Shown here in pieces: positions 12,401 through 24,226 of a DNA stretch of 64,000 nucleotides; position 1 is the stretch's first letter; each line of letters begins with the position of its first letter. A program made the position numbers and the translations under genes. The DNA is taken from positions 1,426,001 to 1,490,000 of the forward strand of contig CP021221.1 of the NCBI GenBank assembly GCA_003999685.1, read 5' to 3'. The notes beneath the pieces were generated by a model, which saw nothing but the letters and a program-made list of their open reading frames with translations, had not been told where the DNA came from and made no database searches. This stretch comes from Taiwanofungus camphoratus (taxonomy: Eukaryota > Basidiomycota > Agaricomycetes > Polyporales > Taiwanofungaceae).

Positions 12401-14629
12401 CCACTACGAAGCCAGGGGCACCATCATCGAAGAGTTTAGTCTGTTGACAGTGAGTTACACGAAGGTCCTCCTTCAAAAATCATAAGCCGTTTTCGTCGTC
12501 ACGGCCAAACAGACTTCTTCAGACATGTGAATTTATGCCTGTAGAAACCAACTATGCTTAGCCTTAGGATGACATGCGTTAAGCTCCCTCGACGTCTTCT
12601 CATTCTTGGGAACGATCGTCGGTCTACCACTCGGTATGCAGAGTCGGCCAGACGCTTTGTTCAGAGTGTCAAAGTTCAGGAATTTGGGGATTAATCCGTC
12701 CTATACACTGACACTGGCATTGGCGTCACAGCCGACCCGGACGTGTTGACAGCGTTATACCAAGCCCACCGACTACTCTCCTTTCACGGGACAAGCGGGG
12801 GCAGGGGAGTCAGAGATCTTGTTTTTCTGGTCACTCGACCATGTGAGGTGACACTAATTAGGGCGGCGGAACTGCAACCGGGGCGGGACCGGCACTGGCG
12901 GTAGAACTTCTGACATCGGTTTGTCGCTACGGATAATTTTTTCGCGAGTTTACCTTTAAAGAGACGAGGAAGAGATATGCGACAAGTGAGTTCATAACGC
13001 GCCATTTACGGCGAGCTGTGTATGAGTACCTTCGCAAGATGGATTCCATGACAATGATCTCCTTTTTTTCTAAGATTGCGCTGCGAAAAGCAAAGGTTTC
13101 CTTGATCGGATGATTCGGGTCTGTCAACCTCGAGGGTCTGCAACGTATACTTATAGGAGGGTCATCGAGGTGTGTACAGCACGGCTGAGCTCGAGCCAGC
13201 TGTGAATCGCCCGGTGACTCAGGCAATCAAACCAAATGGATTTCAGCCTTGTCGCGTGAGCCCGCCTGGTTTTTCTCTGCAAGATCCTGAACTCATGTAA
13301 TTGAAACGAATACCATAAGTCGAAATTTAAACGATATAACCATGCACATTTGAAACCTTGTCTCTCGAAAGGTATATGACAATCCTCAAGGTATGTCTAT
13401 GCAAATAACACACCTGCGGCACCTTGATGAAATAGGTCAGGTGAGGACGCGTACTGACTTGGACCCCTTGGAGCTGTCTCCTGCTACCTACCGGCGGTAG
13501 TCTACTGATGATCAGAGGCGTTGTGAAGCCAGGCTGCCATAGTAGTTGTGGAACATGAGCACCTCTAGGATGAGAGCGCAAATTTTCTAGCTTCAAGGGC
13601 CTGTGCTTGTAGTCACATCGATGCTCTCCAGCCGATGTCCTGATATATATACTTACCGCGAGACTATCCGAAGCTCCCGCATGTCGCTGATAGTTGACTT
13701 GTCCCGTTGATGGCTTGTCGCCCGCTTTATCTCCATTAAGTAGAGCGTATAGTGGATATCGGAGAGGTGTCAGTTAAGCTGCAGACATATAACTTGTGCT
13801 CTGATCAACACGCATTTACCTAGTCGTCGACACTGTTGACCGCATCGTCCGGATTCACCCCCACCTTGTTCAAGCTCCTGTTGAGGTCCAAGGAGGCTTT
13901 GCACCGTCGAAACTGATTCATGAAACGCTATCGGGAAACATCTTCCAGGCGCCCGGATACAATCATGGTCGTGGGTGCTGCCATCACACCCTTTAGATAC
14001 TAACCTTGTTGCCCCTCATCGCCCATCTGACAGGGCTGCTACTTGCAAGAAAGTGATGTGATAGAGGTCATGCAAGAGTGACACACTAAGAATACAGGGA
14101 AGGAGCGGGAAGGAATCCCCCGAGACCTCACCATCCCCGTCAATGAAGCAGGGGCAGATTGCAGGAGGGCCACCGGCTTCTTAGCTGGATGCAATAGAGG
14201 GGAATCGAGCCTTTTGTCACCTTCGCGAAATCTCCCATGATGCCTGCGCAGACAAGAAACAGATATGGGACGAAGAAGTGCGGGTATGATGATCAGCAGC
14301 TGCATACTCACGTCGATATGGCCACTCTCTCGTCGGTCTAAACTCGGTCGTCGCACGTCGAGACGAATTGGAGGAAGGCCATTTGTGTCGCGATGATCAC
14401 GTGCTCCGCAGGTGCGATCACTTTGGAGGTTGCGAATTCTGTCGCCATCGCCTGCGTGTGCTGCTCCGTGAGTGTGTCGCCCAAAATGTCGCCGACATAC
14501 AAACGCTGCCACTTCCTTTTTCCCGGAGGCTGCTTGTCCAGTGCATACCCTGCCTTTTCCCATCCGAGGCCTGCGTGACAGCCTCCTCATATAGTCGCCC
14601 GAACACAAGGTCCCGCACGAGCAGCCGCC
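9403..14629. other. 5.2-kb stretch without a recognisable gene
   Basis: Only short overlapping open frames occur, none with a known motif. The best candidate is a minus-strand frame at about 9826..9604. It is Ser/Thr-rich, contains HTRRGSLGLIDAARVRLSKD and is followed by a good GTGAGT donor; it could be an upstream exon of the preceding gene or a small orphan gene. Frames at 10337..10633 (+), 12927..13226 (-) and 14039..14659 (-) are unsupported. No long repeat, LTR or transposase motif was noticed. This could be a decayed region or hold noncoding transcripts. Confidence 0.4.
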
Positions 14630-16434
14630 ATGAATATAGCAAAAGCCAGCCAACGGCATCTCAGGTTGTCCAGCCGCCCCTTCCGCGATCGAGTGGCGAG
14701 TCGGCCATCATCTGTCCGAGCAGTCGCTTCCTGTCCCACACCATCCGGTTCCAAACCGCGCGATCCCTCGTTCCCGTGCGTTGATGCCCATGCTGCTCGA
14801 GAGTCCCGCCTCAGATCCTCCCTGCACTCATCGTCGTCCGCTTCGTCCTCATCAGCTTCCTCCACCGGGCCAGAGCCGCCCTACTCCAGACCCAATCCTG
14901 CCTCTTACAAGACCTATCACCATAACGCACCCCTCCCGTTAACATACGCGTCATCACTCCCTTCCGTGGACATCGCGTACGAGACATGGGGTACCCTCTC
15001 GCCCACAAAAGACAACGTTATCCTCCTGCACACCGGCCTCTCCGCCTCCTCGCATGCTGCATCAACCGAGGCAAATCCCTCGGAAGGCTGGTGGGAAAAG
15101 TTCATCGGGCCTGGGCGCGCACTCGACACCTCCCAGTTCTTCATCATCTGCACGAACGTCCTGGGTGGGTGCTACGGCACCACAGGCCCGTCGTCGGTCG
15201 ACCCTGCCACAGGCCACCCGTACGGCACTCGCTTTCCCGTCATCTCCATATTCGACATGGTGCGTGCGCAGTTCTGCTTGCTCGATCACTTGGGCATCGA
15301 GCGGCTGTACGCGAGCGTAGGGTCGTCGATGGGCGCAATGCAGAGTCTGGCGGCTGGGTGGTTATACCCTGAACGAGTGGGGAAGTTCGTGAGCATCAGT
15401 GGGACAGCGAGAAGCAGCCCCAGTGCCATCGCAATGCGGTTTGCACAGAGGAGTGGTCAGTGTTGTCGTACTGTACATCATTTATTTAACCTGAACCAAT
15501 GATTCCTCAGTACTTATGGCGGACCCAAATTGGAAGAATGGTTTCTACTATGATGGTCTCCCCCCACATACAGGCATGAAGCTTGCCCGACGTACGACTT
15601 GTTATTACCGGATGTAGCCAAGTTCTACTAACATTCATGGTTCTCAGAGATTGCTACTATCACATATCGCTCAGGGCCTGAATGGGACCAGCGATTCGGG
15701 CGCAAAGTACGGGATTTACCACAGTCCGACTCTGCCTCTTCAGGTTCAGAGAAGCCTCGTACACCAGCACTCTGCCCAGACTTCCTCATTGAGACATATC
15801 TTGACTACCAGGTTCGTCTTGTCATTATTCATGAGGAATATTTTAATAACATCCTGCTCGGTACCTGCCCTCCCTTCTACAGGGCGAGCAATTCTGCCTC
15901 AAATACGACGCAAATTCACTCATTTACATCTCCAAAGCGATGGATCTCTTCGACCTCACACAGCCCGCGCTCGCCGAGCTCTGCCTCACGCCACCAGCAC
16001 CACGCACGAGCCCCCCGCCGCTCCCGCCCCTGCTCTCCGGGTCCGCGCATCTCCATTCACCGAGTCACTCACACTACCACACGCTCCTATCGCACTCCAA
16101 GTCGCACCCGCCGCCGCCGAATCCGCCACCGCACCTGCCCGAGCTCGCAGATGGCCTGCGCCCGCTCGCGAACACGCCGGCGCTTGTGCTCGGCGTGCAG
16201 AGCGATATTTTGTTCCCGGTGGAGCAGCAGCGCGAGGTCGCGGATGCGCTGAGGATGACGGGGAACCAGATGGTGAGCTATTACGAGCTCGGCGGCGTGT
16301 GGGGGCACGATACGTTCTTGTGAGTGGCTCATGCAACTTTGTGGCCAGAGATTAAGGTGATACTGATTGCGCGGTATAAACTTAGGCTGGATGTGCAGAA
16401 CATCGGAGGCGCTATTCGGGGCTTCCTCTCGTGA
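14630..16434 (+). CDS. cys2: Cys2-type serine/homoserine O-acyltransferase, mitochondrial
   Basis: Alpha/beta-hydrolase acyltransferase of the MetX superfamily that acylates L-serine (or L-homoserine) for sulfur assimilation. Exons: 14630..15455, 15511..15591, 15648..15811, 15883..16319, 16386..16434; 518 residues. The first 50 or so residues are rich in Arg and Ser with no acids early on, fitting a mitochondrial targeting peptide. The core has [47 protein letters not shown], the nucleophile elbow GSSMGAMQ, the acid in GVQSDILFP and the His in GHDTFL. The [11 protein letters not shown] signature is that of S. pombe Cys2 and A. nidulans CysA rather than yeast Met2, so serine is the likelier substrate. 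Acetyl versus succinyl donor cannot be told here. A Pro/His/Ser-rich insert of about 45 residues follows AMDLFDL, before the acid strand. Confidence 0.93.
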
Positions 16435-16590
16435 CGAGGGCATGTGCTATCAATCTCCTCTTACTGTCACGCCCGTACAGATCAAAAGCAATGCATAATA
16501 CATCATAATTACTACACAACAGTGATACAACATAATTTCATAAGATGAGCATAGTACGTGGACATATTGGCAGGCTTATCGAACGTCGAA

Positions 16591-18243
16591 TCAATCGAGC
16601 CTCCTGTACTCGCCTTTATACTTATTCGAAAAAGCCCCGATCGCCCTGAATGCTTGCGCTACCTTATGCAATACGCTCTTGCGCAGTTGAGCGACCCCTT
16701 CCATCTCGAGAGCCTGTCCATTTGAATCCGTACCATCCACCTTGAGTAACAAGTGTTTTTGCGAATCTGAAGATTGTACAGCTGTCATCGACTCGTCATC
16801 CGAGCTGGATGCTAATGTGACGGAATCCGTGTCCGATTCTGGTTCGCGGAGCGCCCGTAGCACCCTCAGCTGTTCAACATTAACGGCTATAAAGACCGGG
16901 ACAGCTGAAGCAGCTTGCTCGATTTCTTCCTCATTCTCTATGTGCGCGAGGAAGGGAAGAACATTCGGATCGAGCATTCGCTCGAAGTCCCATGTGGCTG
17001 TCACCGGGAATGGCACGCGGGGACGCCATGCATCCCAATAGTCCTTGATCCTCATCAGTCCGTACTCCTCGACAACATCTCTGTCCATCCAGTGATCACT
17101 AAGGCAGGCCTCGAATATGCGCTCCATCTCGCCAAAGACGAGCGCGTCGATCCACTTGCCCGACTGGGACTCGCGCAGGTCGTTCTTCATCGTGCAGAAA
17201 ATGAGCCGCCTCATTTTCGCTTTCTGCTCTTCGTCGACAGGCTCGGGTGCATCGGTAGACGGGCCAGGCATGACCCACGGCGGCATCCGCGCACACGACC
17301 AGAGCGGGGCAAAGTACGCGTGGTCCCACCCCGTGATGCTGATCTCGGGCTCCTTGCCGTCAAAGTCCACTATGATACGGTGCATCTGGAGATCGTGATG
17401 ATAAATGCCTTGCGACGGGTCCCGGAGCACCGACATGGCCTCCGCGCGGGCCCTTGCCAGCAGCTGCGTCGGGATGTAAAAGCCGCCCACGTGGTACGGT
17501 ATGAGCTGCTCGAGACGTTTCCAGGTGTCGCGAATCAGCTCAGTGTCTCTCGAGTCGAGTGCTTGCTTGCCAAGGTCGATCATGAACGGGTCAATGGTGT
17601 ATGAGACAGACTTAGGGTTGTCTAGGACTCGATATACACGCTGCACTAGGGCAGTGAGATAATCTTCGACGGTATGCATCGCTTCAGGTGGATTTGCCAC
17701 TACCAGAGGTCCATGATCGAAAGACGGATGGATGAGGAGAGAGTCGTCGCTGATGTATAACCGACTGTCCTCCTCTCTGTCTAGGTTAGTGCATATTCTG
17801 TGTGTATGGATTGTCCGTGAGCGGCAATTGAACAGTTTCAGGAGGTCTTCGGTGAGTTTCCTGCACACGGCCTTCTGTTGCTTGTTAGACAAGCTTGGCC
17901 ACAAGATGTCTAGCGATTCACCAGGAGGCTGTAAAGGCGATGAGCGATGATTTAACCAAAGTCGACGGAATCCTCACCTTTTCCAGCAAGATAACCTCAG
18001 CTCCGATAGGATTGGAAGGATCCTCATTGAATATTATGGGCCTCGCAACGCGAACACCTGCTCTATGGGCCATTGTAGCCATGCCCACCTACGAAGGGTT
18101 AGTGATTGTCCCACTCGCGTAGATAAATTCACAGCGCGTACATAGGCCTGGGTAGTGAGTCGTGGACGGCCTCGAGGAAAATATGCGAGGAGAGAGCGCG
18201 GCCCGTTGCGGACGGATGATGGCTCGAACGATATTTCGATCAT
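16591..18243 (-). CDS. APH/Aim9-like kinase-fold protein with degenerate active site
   Basis: Related to the fungal aminoglycoside-phosphotransferase/Aim9 family of kinase-like proteins. Exons (minus): 18243..18142, 18088..17978, 17928..16591; 516 residues. Landmarks in order: RPRLTTQAYVGMATM (family: SEVATM), PSNPIGAEVILLEKPPGES (hinge), YHHDLQMHRIIVDF (catalytic loop, family H-x-D-L-x-x-x-N-I), then ITGWDHAYFAPLW (family IIDWQHA). The catalytic-loop Asp is kept, but the metal-binding Asn is Arg and the Asp of the IDW motif is Gly. The protein is therefore probably a pseudokinase. The C-terminal 100 residues are Ser/Asp-rich, then basic. The 5' end is uncertain: the ATG at 18243 directly follows a TTTCTAG that could be an acceptor, and a N-lobe strand seems missing, so an upstream exon near 18280-18470 is possible. 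Confidence 0.83.
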
Positions 18244-19226
18244 CTAGAAACAATATATTAAATGGGGTACGAGAGTACCTAGATGAGAGTCATCACCTTC
18301 TCGCCTGCCCACACAACATCCGCGATCGAAGTAACGACGGGTTGCGTAAAATCGTGTTTCTTGCAATCCATTCCCGGATTGGCAACAAGTGCGACATTGA
18401 GGTCCATGCCGATCGCAGCCTCAATTACGAAGGTTCGCAGCTCGGGCAAATTCTGCAATTCTATCTGAGTGAGACCTAGCGAAAACGAAAAGATAAAAGA
18501 CATACGACACGAGGGAAATACGCAGACATTTTGACTGATCTTTGAGGCGATCATACCGCCGAGCGATTCATATCGTATATATGCAATCTACATAGGCAAA
18601 GCGTAAAATATTGCTGTGGTCATGGCACTTTCGTGGCCCTCAGAGGGTCATAGCACCGAAACAGAGCAAGGCAAAGCATGTGCCGCCGTTCAGATATGTC
18701 CTTTGACACCGGACGTATCGAGCTGGTTGTGCGACATCTTGAATCCAGGATTACCTCTTTTGCGTTGGAACTGGTCACCGGACACATATGGTCAATAGAG
18801 ATTGTGATACGACTTGAGCTGGATAAAGTGCCAAGATAAGATTGGCTTGCAAATGGACAATAAGCACTGTCTGAATGTACATTATGTAAAAAGTCAAGAC
18901 TTTCCATAAAAGGCAACTAGACAGTAACTCAGCGATGTGCTTGACCCCGAACCCTAAATTCCGGCAGGCCACTGAAGGTCGAAGCACCTCAACTCTCTGC
19001 ACTTCTAGAGTGGCCATGCCTCTGGATTTCTACAGTACTACAATGCCTGGTATACATCAGAGAACCTAAGCGTGTACACAGAGAGTTCGCACGCCTTGGC
19101 CCCCGGTGTCATCAGTCCACTGCATAGGAAAACTCAACTGGGGTTCAACTTGATCGTTTACCACCATCTCACTCTTCGAGAGCAACTTGCAGCGAAGCTT
19201 CTGAAGAAGAATTCCCACTTCAGGTT
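18244..19226. other. Intergenic between divergent genes
   Basis: This gap lies between the kinase-like gene and the F-box gene. Part of 18280-18470 may contain an upstream exon of the kinase-like gene, whose N-terminus looks short. The rest shows nothing recognisable. Confidence 0.4.
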
Positions 19227-19232
19227 TTGAAA

Positions 19233-20834
19233 ATGTCTTCCGAAGATGAATTACAGCGCCGCGATCTTTCGCTGGTGCCTCCGGAAATCACCCGCCTTTC
19301 TTGGAAACTTGCACTTCCTGTGTTGAACAATTACCGATTTGCCCTACTAGTCTACCATAACTCGATACTGCCCATTCATCGCCTCCCGAACGAATTGCTT
19401 ATCAATATTTTTCTGCTCGTCATTCGGTCAGGCACGTCATTAATCAAGATGAGCCATGTGTGTTATCGCTGGCGTGCAGTTGCACTTGACTGCCCGGCCC
19501 TGTGGACTTCAATACACACTGACAATGGTGACTGTTTGAAAGCCCATCTACGACGTTCGCATACGATGGCTGTTGACATTACCTGGGACCTGTTGGATGT
19601 CAAGTCCAGCGAAAAGATGGAGGCGTTTGTTCATATCCTTCGTCCGCATGCCCAACGGATCTCTGGTCTTCGTTGTTCCTTCAAGCGCTCTGTCATGAAA
19701 ACATTACTATCGTGCTTAGATTTCCCGCTCCCCTCCTTGGAAACGCTGGAGCTTGCTACCGTAAAGGATCGTATCCGTGCACCCTTGATCAGTTCTGATC
19801 GCCCCATCTTCGTCGAACATGCAGCTTCCTTGCGCTTCCTTTCTCTTAGCGGTATCGTGATCCCGTTCACGTCCCCAATTTACAAGGGCTTATTGAGCCT
19901 CGAGTTGTCTTACCAATTCCATGCCTCGATGAATCTGGCTGACCTTGTGCAAACTCTAGAAAGGTCTCCGAATATAGAGCATCTGGCTCTCAAGTCTTCT
20001 GGTCCTCTTCTGCCCTCTGAACTGGATGTAGATATGATACCTGCCCGCACGGTGAAGCTCAACCGACTTTGCAATCTGACAATACGAAAGGGGGGCGAGT
20101 TCAACAGTGTTTGTCGTCTGCTGGAATGCCTTTCCATGCCTACGTCCACATTCATAGACATCAAGGGTTCTTTGAGGTTGGATAACCAGCCGTGGTCGGC
20201 CTTCGCTGTTTTTCCACCTAATCCCACATCAAAAATCAAGGGTTTGTCAAAAATTCAACATCTCGTATTCAAAGTAGAAGATACGGAGGAGATTGGAACA
20301 AGATTTGAAGTGCAAGGTTTTGCGCAAATAGGGTCAGGAAAGTTGATCGAGTTGGACTTTCGAACATATGGCGACCCGTGGACTGCCATATGTCTGAGTT
20401 TTCAGCAGCTTGGACCCATGTTTGCGTCTGCTCCAGTGAAGAAACTCAGCATCGACTCTTGGATCTCCAATTGTCCTGCGGATTGGAAATGTCTACCCGA
20501 GTGTTTTCCCTTATTAGAGGAGTTGGAGGTGGACCTTTGCTGTGACTGCTCCGACAAGGAAATCTTCCGCGTTCTTGGGTGTCCACAGTCAACCCATTCC
20601 TATGCCAGTGTTTCCTGCCCCAGGCTGCGGAGATTGGAACTTGTACTTTCCGAGCCACCGCCAAGTGTCATGGATGCATTGCGGCGCTGCCTTGACTACC
20701 GTGCCTCGCACGGAAACAAGTTGCCCCTGCTGCATGTTTACGTTGACCCCGAGGTCGTCGTCGACGTGAGGAAACAACTTTGTTCGTTCCCTATCGATTC
20801 TTTTGAACTCGATGTTTTGAAGTTTGATGACTAG
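19233..20834 (+). CDS. F-box protein, basidiomycete type
   Basis: Single-exon gene of 533 residues. An F-box-like domain lies at about residues 45-100, with IHRLPNELLINIFLLV, SHVCYRWRAVALDCPALWTSI and the typical Leu-Pro-x-Glu-(Leu/Ile) spacing. Such proteins act as substrate receptors of SCF ubiquitin ligases through Skp1. The remaining 430 residues are Leu-rich with a loose repeating pattern (LETLEL, LRFLSLSGI, LLSLELSYQF, LEELEVDL, LRRLELVL), likely a leucine-rich-repeat solenoid for substrate binding. These genes form large, fast-evolving families in Agaricomycetes. The substrate is unknown. Start chosen at the first ATG (MSSEDELQRRD). The following stop and AT-rich 3' flank are clean, with no intron needed. 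Confidence 0.88.
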   Translation: MSSEDELQRRDLSLVPPEITRLSWKLALPVLNNYRFALLVYHNSILPIHRLPNELLINIFLLVIRSGTSLIKMSHVCYRWRAVALDCPALWTSIHTDNGDCLKAHLRRSHTMAVDITWDLLDVKSSEKMEAFVHILRPHAQRISGLRCSFKRSVMKTLLSCLDFPLPSLETLELATVKDRIRAPLISSDRPIFVEHAASLRFLSLSGIVIPFTSPIYKGLLSLELSYQFHASMNLADLVQTLERSPNIEHLALKSSGPLLPSELDVDMIPARTVKLNRLCNLTIRKGGEFNSVCRLLECLSMPTSTFIDIKGSLRLDNQPWSAFAVFPPNPTSKIKGLSKIQHLVFKVEDTEEIGTRFEVQGFAQIGSGKLIELDFRTYGDPWTAICLSFQQLGPMFASAPVKKLSIDSWISNCPADWKCLPECFPLLEELEVDLCCDCSDKEIFRVLGCPQSTHSYASVSCPRLRRLELVLSEPPPSVMDALRRCLDYRASHGNKLPLLHVYVDPEVVVDVRKQLCSFPIDSFELDVLKFDD

Positions 20835-21221
20835 TACTCGGAATCATCCTTGTCTTCTCGTGTCTTTGTAATTCCTTTACTAGTACTTGTCTGCGGAATC
20901 ACCAATCGGTTATCGTTGTGCTATAGCTCATACTAGCATGGAAGGAAAAATGTTTGATTTTTCGAAGCGTGTTATGTATTTACTTCCAATTCTTGCACTG
21001 CCGCGCCAACCTCACAATATATGACCTAAGGTGCAAGTGCCTTCAAATTCGCAAGGAAATCGGAGCCACGTGGTGCAGTCAAGAGCTGCTAGTATTCGCG
21101 ACGTCGATTTGACGGTCGTTCTGTCAGAGTCTTTACTTCGACTCGTGAGAATCGGATCATAGAACCTTCTGCTAGCTATTTGAGAGCTTCAGCATTCAAC
21201 CAGCCGGTGTCGCACTTTAAG
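20835..21221. other. Intergenic, no gene seen
   Basis: This 387-bp gap separates the F-box gene from the aldehyde dehydrogenase, both on the plus strand. It is presumably terminator plus promoter. No distinctive motif was found. Confidence 0.4.
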
Positions 21222-23526
21222 ATGAGAGCCCGCTCTAGTGCGGTACGTATAGTAAGTGATTACGGAACTCAAAGCCTACCAGCTACGACTCTAATACTCG
21301 CAAATCATTCTTAGGTGCAAAGGTTACACAGAGGCCGCTATGGCCCCGTCGCCCTTCATACCCTTCAGGAAGGTCCTATCCCTGACCCAACAGACCGCGA
21401 AGAGTACGCCTTATTCCATGTCTTTGACGATAAAGAGTTGATTAGTGTTTAATCAAGGTTCGGCCTGAAGAACCCAGCAACTGGTGAAGAAATATGCACG
21501 TATGTGAACGTGTCTCTGTTGAGGATGATGTACCCACCTGTATTTAGGGTACTGATGGCAAATGATTACGACGTCCAGACGACGGTCTTTCACGCAGAAG
21601 AGACCTTCAAATCCGGAATATGGTCGAGGGCTCCTGCTATCCAACGTGCGGCCGTCCTGTCAAACTTGGCAAGAGAGTTGGAAGATCGCGTGAAGCACTT
21701 TGCGCAACTGGAGTCTATACAGACGGGGAGGGCAATCCGTGAAATGAATGCTCAACTCAGCAGGCTTCCCGAATGGCTGTAAGTCACTTCGCAGTTGGCC
21801 GTTCGGAGTCCTAGCATGACCTACTCTTAGCGATTATTATGCAGCCTTGCTTCGCACACATCAAGCATTCGTTGCTCCCACTCAAGGAACATTGCTGAAC
21901 TACGTCCAACGTGTGCCTCTTGGTGTAGTCGCACAGATCACTGTCAGTCATCTCAATGTTTGACCTCCGTCGCGCTATTAAGGCCCGCGTTGTAGCCCTT
22001 CAACCATCCACTCTTAATTGCAGTCAAGAAGATAGCGCCTGCTCTTGCTGCAGGAAACTCTGTGATTGTGAAGCCCAGTGAGCTTGCCCCGATATCTGTG
22101 CTTGAGTTTGCCGAAATGGCACTAGGCGCAGGAGGTAAGATCCGACTCCTTGATTTCACAGAATCAACTCATCCGTATCGCTACTTGCCAGTTCCGCCCG
22201 GTGTCCTATCCGTCCTTCCTGGTTATGGGAGAACAATAGGTAGGGAGATTGTATCCAACTCTTCGATTCGCAAAGTCGATATCACTGTAAGGCTGTCTCA
22301 ATAGTTTGCGAGTCGTTGTCTCAGATTCTCACTTGTCGCAGGCGGGCACTGATACCGGTCGTGCACTGGGTAGTCTTGTTGGATCTAACCTAGCAGCCTT
22401 TACAGCGGAGCTGGGTGGGAAGGTCGGTTCAATAATCTTTAATCACAAGCGATCCATGATAGTCACATTAGCTTTTCGCCGCTGCAGGCACCCATTGTAG
22501 TTTTCAACGATGCAGATGCACAGTCTGCAGCAAATGGCGCGGCTTTTGCTTGTTTCGTGGCCTCTGGACAGACTTGTGTATCTGGCACGCGGTTAATTGT
22601 ACAAGATGCCATCTACGACGAGTTCATGGCACGTTTTATGCAGAAAGTGGAAAGCATCACATCGCGAATGGGCAATCGTGCGTTTTAAGATTTTTCCTAG
22701 CATCGGCAGCCATGCTGAAAACGACTGCACTCTTCCGCTACTAGCGTTGAATCCGGCATCCACGATGGGAACTATCATATCCTACCGTCAGCTTGAGAGA
22801 ATCGAGAAGCTTGTGCAGCGCAAGGGAGCCCAAGACATTCTAGCGGGTGGACGACGCATGACTGGAAAGTCCTCGTTGGATGGATTTGATTTCTCACAGG
22901 GTAGCTTCTTCCCTCCTACTGTGATCACGAATGTATCCACGGAAGATGATCTTTGGAGAGAGGAGGTTTTCGGCCCAGTAGTAGTCGTCAAGCAATTTTC
23001 CGTGAGTATTAGAAGCCTTGAGTAGATGCCCTTCTCCAGTATTAGCCCGTGTCGTCGAGCGATGCGTACTTATTTTTGTTTTATTGGACAGGAAGAGCAA
23101 GAAGGAATACAGCTTGCGAACGCATGCAAGTACGGTCTCGGAGCAGGAATATGGACCTCTGATTTATCCAGAGCCCACCGAGTTGCAGCTGAGATTGAAG
23201 CGGGCATCGTGTGGGTGAACACCCATCATCGCAATGATCCTAGCTCACCATGGTAAGGCAACGTCGCTCTTGTGTTTGAATCTTGCTCATGTCTAGAGCA
23301 ACTAGGGGTGGGATGAAAGACAGTGGGATTGGAAGAGAGAATGGTATCGAAGCGTTGGAAGCATGTACGCACTTGTCTTTAGTACGTGCTGATGATGAAG
23401 GGATCTGACAGTTGCACAGATTCACAAAGCAAGTCTACTATTATCAACACTGCTTCCGCAGAGGAAACCAGAACGGTTCAGGATTGGTTTGCGGAGGACG
23501 ACAAAGTCGAGAAGCGTTATGGATAG
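21222..23526 (+). CDS. Aldehyde dehydrogenase, intron-rich, N-terminal region abnormal
   Basis: NAD(P)-dependent oxidation of an aldehyde; substrate unknown. Secure exons: 21548..21778, 21831..21942, 21996..22134, 22192..22286, 22342..22422, 22488..22677, 22745..23001, 23092..23252, 23306..23364, 23420..23526. Upstream pieces are 21222..21242, 21315 to about 21420, and about 21460..21499 (FGLKNPATGEEIC). Motifs: PFNHPLLIAVKKIAPALAAG, VIVKPSELAP, the catalytic base in FTAELGGK, the catalytic Cys in GQTCVSGTR, EEVFGPVVV, and SPWGGMKDSGIGREN. The C-terminus SKSTIINTASAEE is typical. Between YALF and FGLKNPATGE the usual 15 or so residues are missing, and no normal splice joins the two exons (a stop is in frame at about 21451). 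Either an exon is hidden, the gene has a small deletion, or translation starts later. The rest is intact. Confidence 0.85.
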
Positions 23527-24226
23527 TGAGGTTGCCACTTTTGGAGATGCGACTCCTCAATGCATCACGTCAGGCCTTGGATAACAATTTCATGTGTTGC
23601 AGCCTTACATGTTTCGACATGAGTACGTCGATGACTCGATATGTTCATTTTTATTTCCTATATCATACCTCAAAATTCCTTTTTCTGCTGTCTTTCCTCC
23701 TGCCGCTTCATACCAGGAGCTCCTGTATGATGCGATGACCTTCTCTGGTCACATTATTACCATTCTGGAATCGGCACCGCCGTGAAACATTCGTGAGAAT
23801 TGTGCGCGGAAGCTAAACTATTTCGAACTACATCCGGGCGAATTGATGACAGCCAAAACGTTAGCGGTGACACCAATTTATCGAAGCTCCAACTCGGCAA
23901 GTAATTTATAGGTGCGGTCGACATGGGGAAGAACTTGCTACCAACCTTCATGAATTCCTCTCCGGACTCTCGATGGCCATCAAACCTGGAGGCGCAGACG
24001 GTCTGGTCAGAATTGCAATCGGTCTCACTCAGCAACCCGTATGTGAGTGCTGCTACCATGCATTCAGGGCACGTCAAGCTGGACGGTCTGCAGTTTAATG
24101 ACATACAAACAGCAGCAGGAATCGAGACCAGGCCGGGGCTCCGAGTTACACAGCTATGTCGACGTAAGTAAACCTACTGCGGACTCATGAGCTCAATTTC
24201 CTAATGTGATCCGACATACCGATTGC
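23527..24226. other. Intergenic, no gene supported
   Basis: Short frames exist on both strands (plus 23923..24171, minus 23757..24104), without recognisable motifs. The stretch follows the ALDH stop. Nothing is supported. Confidence 0.4.

Noticed and set aside
14039-14659. 206-codon minus-strand frame upstream of the acyltransferase gene
   Set aside because: Arg/Gly/His-rich with no motif in a GC-rich region where long chance frames are expected; no promoter or splice support.
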